From Enterovibrio norvegicus_B (GTDB lineage: Bacteria > Pseudomonadota > Gammaproteobacteria > Enterobacterales > Vibrionaceae), in the NCBI RefSeq assembly GCF_002876705.1, contig NZ_MDAG01000024.1, positions 1-64,000 of the forward strand: a stretch of DNA of 64,000 nt. Direction: 5' to 3'. The notes below the pieces were generated by a model. It was given only the letters and a program-made list of their open reading frames with translations. It was not told the origin of the DNA and ran no database searches. A program made the position numbers and the translations under genes. This document shows, one piece after another, positions 60,725-64,000 of this stretch (position 1 is its first letter; each line of letters begins with the position of its first letter).

Positions 60725-61619
60725 TGTTTGGGATCTCATATCCAGCGTTACGTAATTCAGAATCTAACTCTCCTTTCCACGTTCCCGCAGCATCCATAGA
60801 GACGTAAACAACCCCACTAATATCATTTGGAGTTTCAACAGAGCCTTTAACCAAGGCTGCTACTCTTTCTCTCGACAGTTTTGCAATGAGGTAACCATGT
60901 TCAAAAACTACGTTCTGACGAGCCCTCCATTTAAAGCTCAAAGTATCCCTTTTAGCCCCGAGATCACACTCAGTATAAAGAACGATACCAAACCCAACAT
61001 TGCTGTAATGATCAATTTTCTCAATAATAGTTCTCCCACCACTAGCCTGTAGGTGAAGAATAATTGGTTCTAAACCTTTAGATTCAACGTATGCTTTAAC
61101 ATCGTTCTTGGCGTGTTCATCATGCCCATGCACTATGAACACTTGATTCTTATTGAAACTAGATCCGTCCTCAGGTGGTAGGTTTTCAACTTCGAATTCT
61201 AGTGGTGAAACAGGAGGTGCTGGAGTTTCGATTGGTCTTAAGATATTAGGTAAGATTGCATTTTTGACTGCCCAATGAGTTCGATAGAACTCAAACTCGT
61301 CGATTCCTAGCTCAATAGCCAATTTTTCTATTATTTCTTTCGGAATCACACCAAAGTTGTCATCTCTTTCAAACGTAATTTTATAGTCTCTATATGAACG
61401 AGTGATGTTAGTAATGTTGGCAACAAAAGCCCCATCAGAGCAATGTTCTTGCATAAATAGTGCCGGGGAGTTTTTGAGTTCTCGGACATTATCTGCGTTC
61501 AAGTTTCTGTATCGCATTTGCGTTTCGGAATCAGAGTATTCAAGAAATCTTGATGCTGAAACAATAACCTCATTCTCGCTATCACTTGGTCCTGCATACC
61601 CAATTACTAAGTTGTACAT
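60720..61619 (-). CDS. TIR-like nucleotide-binding protein (probable defence effector)
   Basis: 299 residues. The N-terminal half (1-150) is of unknown fold. The C-terminal domain (about 155-290) reads NQVFIVHGHDEHAKNDVKAYVESKGLEPIILHLQASGGRTIIEKIDHYSNVGFGIVLYTECDLG and ARQNVVFEHGYLIAKLSRERVAAL, the pattern of the predicted TIR-like nucleotide-binding family (PF10137 as I recall it). The Glu in VFEHG fits the catalytic Glu of TIR NADases. Such domains occur in CBASS and other abortive-infection systems, where they degrade NAD upon infection. No cyclase or sensor gene is adjacent, so it may act alone or with its two-span neighbour. Confidence 0.85.
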   Translation of the reverse strand: MYNLVIGYAGPSDSENEVIVSASRFLEYSDSETQMRYRNLNADNVRELKNSPALFMQEHCSDGAFVANITNITRSYRDYKITFERDDNFGVIPKEIIEKLAIELGIDEFEFYRTHWAVKNAILPNILRPIETPAPPVSPLEFEVENLPPEDGSSFNKNQVFIVHGHDEHAKNDVKAYVESKGLEPIILHLQASGGRTIIEKIDHYSNVGFGIVLYTECDLGAKRDTLSFKWRARQNVVFEHGYLIAKLSRERVAALVKGSVETPNDISGVVYVSMDAAGTWKGELDSELRNAGYEIPNS

Positions 61620-61649
61620 ATTTATCCTTTAACTTAAGTTGAAGAAAAA

Positions 61650-61725
61650 ATCTAACGCTCGGATAATACGTATCCGCGATATACGCTTGACTGAATTTTA
61701 AATCCTTAACTACTGAATTGTAAAA
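61650..61725 (-). repeat. Possible short attC-like site upstream of the TIR-like gene
   Basis: The minus strand ends in GAGCGTTAGAT (61660-61650), where GTTAGAT fits GTTRRRY. CGGATA and TATCCG (61660-61675 region) form an inner hairpin. The partner box near the stop of the two-span gene (TTTTACA) is poor. If real, the TIR-like gene would be a cassette of about 1.05 kb bounded by this core and the site at 60601. Confidence 0.3.
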
Positions 61726-61729
61726 GTTT

Positions 61730-62341
61730 TTAATGTGGGCGTATTGATGCATTTAGAATGCGACTAATTCCACTTTTATATATGTTATCCATTTCCTTAG
61801 TGTTTTCACCTTCGATAAGATAAATTTCATTCTTAAGAAGAATTAATTCGTCTAAAAAACCTAAATATTCTAGTTTTGTCTTATGAAGTTTGGATAGGTA
61901 TTTAAATGAGTTGGCTTTGCATTCTACTTCAAAATCTAGGTTGCTAATACTTGATTTTTTTATTTTCATAAACTCTGCTTGTAACTCACTATTCTTTTCT
62001 TCTAATTCACAGGTCATCTCATCAAAAGAAAAATTTTCTCGCTGTCTATTTATAAGCATGTCAATGCTATTTATATAATTACCTCTCCGGTGATAGTAAG
62101 TATTACTTCTATTCTCATTGATCTGAATATGAATTGTAAAAACAATAGCCAACAATGATAGTGAACCAACTATAGAAGAAATCGTTCCGGACAAATATGA
62201 ACCAAAATTCCCCCAGTGTTCAGAAGTTGAAGATAGCTCTTCACTGACATTGTGTATATAAAATATAATCGGTAACACAATTATAATTGTAAGCGCCGTT
62301 AACATAAGTCCCAAATACTTATATAATTTTCTATCTCTCAT
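61730..62341 (-). CDS. Two-span protein resembling putative abortive-infection proteins
   Basis: 203 residues. Spans at about 8-28 (YLGLMLTALTIIIVLPIIFYI) and 44-70, the second in EHWGNFGSYLSGTISSIVGSLSLLAIVFTIHIQINEN. WGxFGxYLSGxxSSxxxxLSLLAI...HIQ is a motif of two-span membrane effectors (putative AbiC-like proteins and retron-associated two-span proteins). A cytoplasmic helical domain follows. Very AT-rich. I infer membrane damage on phage sensing, in parallel to the adjacent TIR-like protein; unproven. Confidence 0.7.
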   Translation of the reverse strand: MRDRKLYKYLGLMLTALTIIIVLPIIFYIHNVSEELSSTSEHWGNFGSYLSGTISSIVGSLSLLAIVFTIHIQINENRSNTYYHRRGNYINSIDMLINRQRENFSFDEMTCELEEKNSELQAEFMKIKKSSISNLDFEVECKANSFKYLSKLHKTKLEYLGFLDELILLKNEIYLIEGENTKEMDNIYKSGISRILNASIRPH

Positions 62342-62360
62342 ATACCCTTCAAAAATATGA

Positions 62361-62438
62361 CAACTTATTAGCGAGCAACTTGCCCATTTAATTCTAAACC
62401 GGACATCCCGTACAAAAAATACGCAAATTTCACCATAT
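62361..62438 (-). repeat. Cassette-boundary module, copy 2
   Basis: On the minus strand it ends GGGCAAGTTGCTCGCTAATAAGTTG, split here as GGGCAAGTTGC and TCGCTAATAAGTTG, and then TCATAT. It matches copy 1 (59300-59390) with few differences and some length change, and the match ends at the core position. It lies 20 bases before the start of the two-span gene. Confidence 0.5.
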
Positions 62439-62541
62439 ACATTCTACTGCGCTTTACACAGACATTCTGCGTCTGAAAAATCTGGTGTTTTGGAAACGAT
62501 CCAAGCACTCAGATACTCGAAATACCAACGTACTTTGAAAC

Positions 62542-62572
62542 AAAAACACCCGCCTATGCGGGTGTTTTTCCT
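62542..62572 (-). terminator. Terminator of speB
   Basis: AAAAACACCCGC (62542-62553) and GCGGGTGTTTTT (62558-62569) form a 12-bp stem with a CTAT loop; on the minus strand it ends in TTTTTG. Confidence 0.9.
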
Positions 62573-62585
62573 AAATGAGGCTGAA

Positions 62586-63509
62586 TCACTTCGCCTTACG
62601 ATTTGCTGCCCACACATGAAGCAGGTCAGTCGCGATGGTTGCTGCTGCCAGTGAGGTCAGTTCAGCGTGGTCATAGGCTGGCGCGACTTCTACCACATCC
62701 ATACCAATCAGGTTGATGCCTTGCAGGGCGCGGATGACTTTCAAGATCTTGTCCGTGCTCAAGCCGCCGCAAACTGGTGTGCCTGTGCCCGGTGCGTAAG
62801 CAGGGTCAAGACAATCGATGTCGAACGTCAGGTAAACCGGACGATCGCCCACGCGGGTTTTGATCGCTTCCACGATTTGATCCACAGACCAATCGTTCGC
62901 GGTTGCGGCATCCACCACTTGGTAGCCCAAGGTGTGGCTGTGCTCGGTACGAATGCCGATTTGGATGGAGCTGTGTGGGTCAATCAACCCTTCGTTTGGC
63001 GCATGGTAGAACATGGTGCCGTGGTCGTACTTACTGCCCATGTCGTAGGTGTCGGTGTGGGCATCGAAGTGAATCAGTGCCATTTCGCCGAATTGCTTTG
63101 CGTGCGCGCGCAGCAGGGGCAGGGTCACGAAGTGGTCGCCGCCAAAGGTCAGCAAGGTTTTGCCTTCTGCCAGCAAGCTGGTGGCGTGGTCTTCGAGACG
63201 CTCACACATTTGTGCTGCGTCGCCGCAATCAAACACCAAATCACCACAGTCAGCGATTTTGATTTCTTTGGTGAGGGAGAAATCCCACGGCCAGCGTTTA
63301 CCTTCCCACGCAAGGTTGGTAGATGCTTGGCGAATGGCGCCTGGGCCCATGCGGCTGCCAGAGCGGCCTGTGGTGGCCATATCAAACGGCACACCGGTAA
63401 TAACAACGTCTGCATCGCAGCCTTGTGGTTGGAACACTAAAGGTTGGCGCAGGAAACCGAACGCGTTGGCGTACAGTGAGTAATCTGGGAAATTGGCGAG
63501 GGTTGCCAT
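62586..63509 (-). CDS. speB: Agmatinase SpeB
   Basis: 307 residues, usual length. Ureohydrolase motifs with metal ligands: FGGDHFVTLPLL, LIHFDAHTDTYD and YLTFDIDCLDPAYAPGTGTPVCGGL. N-terminal GVPFDMATTGRSGSRMGPGAIRQAS is typical for SpeB. It turns agmatine into putrescine and urea with two manganese ions. It lies 55 bases downstream of speA, so the two steps from arginine to putrescine are in one unit. Its 3' end is duplicated 2.2 kb to the left. Confidence 0.97.
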   Translation of the reverse strand: MATLANFPDYSLYANAFGFLRQPLVFQPQGCDADVVITGVPFDMATTGRSGSRMGPGAIRQASTNLAWEGKRWPWDFSLTKEIKIADCGDLVFDCGDAAQMCERLEDHATSLLAEGKTLLTFGGDHFVTLPLLRAHAKQFGEMALIHFDAHTDTYDMGSKYDHGTMFYHAPNEGLIDPHSSIQIGIRTEHSHTLGYQVVDAATANDWSVDQIVEAIKTRVGDRPVYLTFDIDCLDPAYAPGTGTPVCGGLSTDKILKVIRALQGINLIGMDVVEVAPAYDHAELTSLAAATIATDLLHVWAANRKAK

Positions 63510-63564
63510 GGGTTAAATCCTTGCAAAAAGTGGCCGCCTGCGTCTGAGCAGGCAGCCAATGTCA

Positions 63565-64000
63565 TTAACGGTTTTGGTGAATATCTTCGAGGTAGGTGTA
63601 GCCTTTCAGGCCTTCTGACAGCTCGAACAGAATCGACTCTTGCTCTTGTTCTGGCAGGGCTTTCACCATTTCTTCGTACTGGCTCAGGAACTCGTCTGCT
63701 TCTAAATGCACGTAACGCAGCACGTCGCCCACGGTGTCGCCGTGGTGGATGGAGGCAATCTCGTAGCCGCCGTCTTTGTTGCTGCGAACAACGGCTGAAT
63801 CGGTGTCACCGAACAGGTTGTGCATGTCGCCCAGAATTTCCTGATACGCACCGACAAGGAAGAAGCCAATGCGGTACGGTGATGCATCACACCACGTCGG
63901 CACGGCAAGGGTGCTTTCAATGCCTTGGCCTTCTACGTATTGCTGCACCGCGCCATCGGAGTCGCAGGTAATGTCCAGCAGGACAGCGCGGCTTTCTGGC
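63565..64000 (-). CDS. speA: Biosynthetic arginine decarboxylase SpeA, C-terminal part
   Basis: At least 145 codons; the gene runs off the right edge of the window, so its start is not seen. The end of the protein reads VPTWCDASPYRIGFFLVGAYQEILGDMHNLFGDTDSAVV and YVHLEADEFLSQYEEMVKALPEQEQESILFELSEGLKGYTYLEDI, the SpeA C-terminal pattern, with the catalytic Cys in VPTWCDS-like context (here WCDAS). It makes agmatine from arginine with pyridoxal phosphate. It is the first gene of speA-speB as far as seen. Confidence 0.95.
   Translation of the reverse strand, partial: PESRAVLLDITCDSDGAVQQYVEGQGIESTLAVPTWCDASPYRIGFFLVGAYQEILGDMHNLFGDTDSAVVRSNKDGGYEIASIHHGDTVGDVLRYVHLEADEFLSQYEEMVKALPEQEQESILFELSEGLKGYTYLEDIHQNR

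Noticed and set aside
57000..63000. Prophage or conjugative element
   Set aside because: No integrase, capsid, terminase, relaxase or transfer gene is present; the cassette explanation fits better.
1..64000. CRISPR array or replication origin
   Set aside because: No regularly spaced direct repeats of 24-40 bases and no DnaA-box cluster or dnaA/parAB genes were seen.

Overview
The window looks like a chromosomal segment of a Vibrionaceae-type gammaproteobacterium. I infer this from the conserved order cnoX-ybbO-tesA-ybbA-ybbP, the long DRTGG-type Pta next to AckA, YfbV, a CueR/CopA pair, a MetJ-boxed metNIQ operon, adjoining speA/speB, and spacers resembling the attC repeats of Vibrio superintegrons. 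I cannot name the genus. Two runs of N (42988-43798 and 43920-44697) show a scaffolded draft assembly.

Layout. 1-7.6 kb: end of a tRNA-Pro, a lipoprotein, a TraB/GumN protein and a copper-efflux locus (CopA, CueR, DUF411, and a 27-residue membrane peptide that overlaps the copA stop). 7.6-14.5 kb: the cnoX-ybbO-tesA / ybbA-ybbP cluster, with a 21-residue membrane peptide gene between cnoX and ybbO, then an epimerase. 14.6-21 kb: a four-gene operon of two DUF1538 membrane proteins, a P-II-like protein and a CBS protein; a SelW-like protein; a TauE/SafE permease; and metNIQ with its promoter and MetJ boxes. 21-32 kb: DUF2946 and PepSY proteins, a TRAP transporter, a LysE exporter, and a divergent pair of an HD-GYP response regulator and a hybrid kinase. 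32-37.7 kb: pta-ackA, yfbV, a cold-shock gene and a two-ORF small-protein unit. 38-42.7 kb: a photoreactivation operon (Cry-DASH, a second photolyase-family protein, DUF2256, an Fe-S photolyase). A repeat-rich, gapped stretch follows. 44.7-51.7 kb: a six-gene MoxR/Bat operon read right to left. 51.9-56.9 kb: a DUF2805-like protein, a secreted trypsin-like protease with a membrane-anchored partner, a ChaN-like lipoprotein and RlmA.

57-62.6 kb is the accessory part. It is AT-rich, with five solitary minus-strand genes (three membrane proteins of unknown role, a PH-like membrane protein and a TIR-like nucleotide-binding protein). Spacers between them resemble attC sites or share cassette-like cores. 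A 155-bp copy of the 3' end of speB plus its terminator lies on the far side of the TIR gene, and the intact speB borders the other side, so about 2.2 kb is bracketed by direct repeats. I read this as an integrase-less cassette array, probably with anti-phage cargo, at the 3' end of speB. This is the most interesting part of the window. The window ends inside speA.
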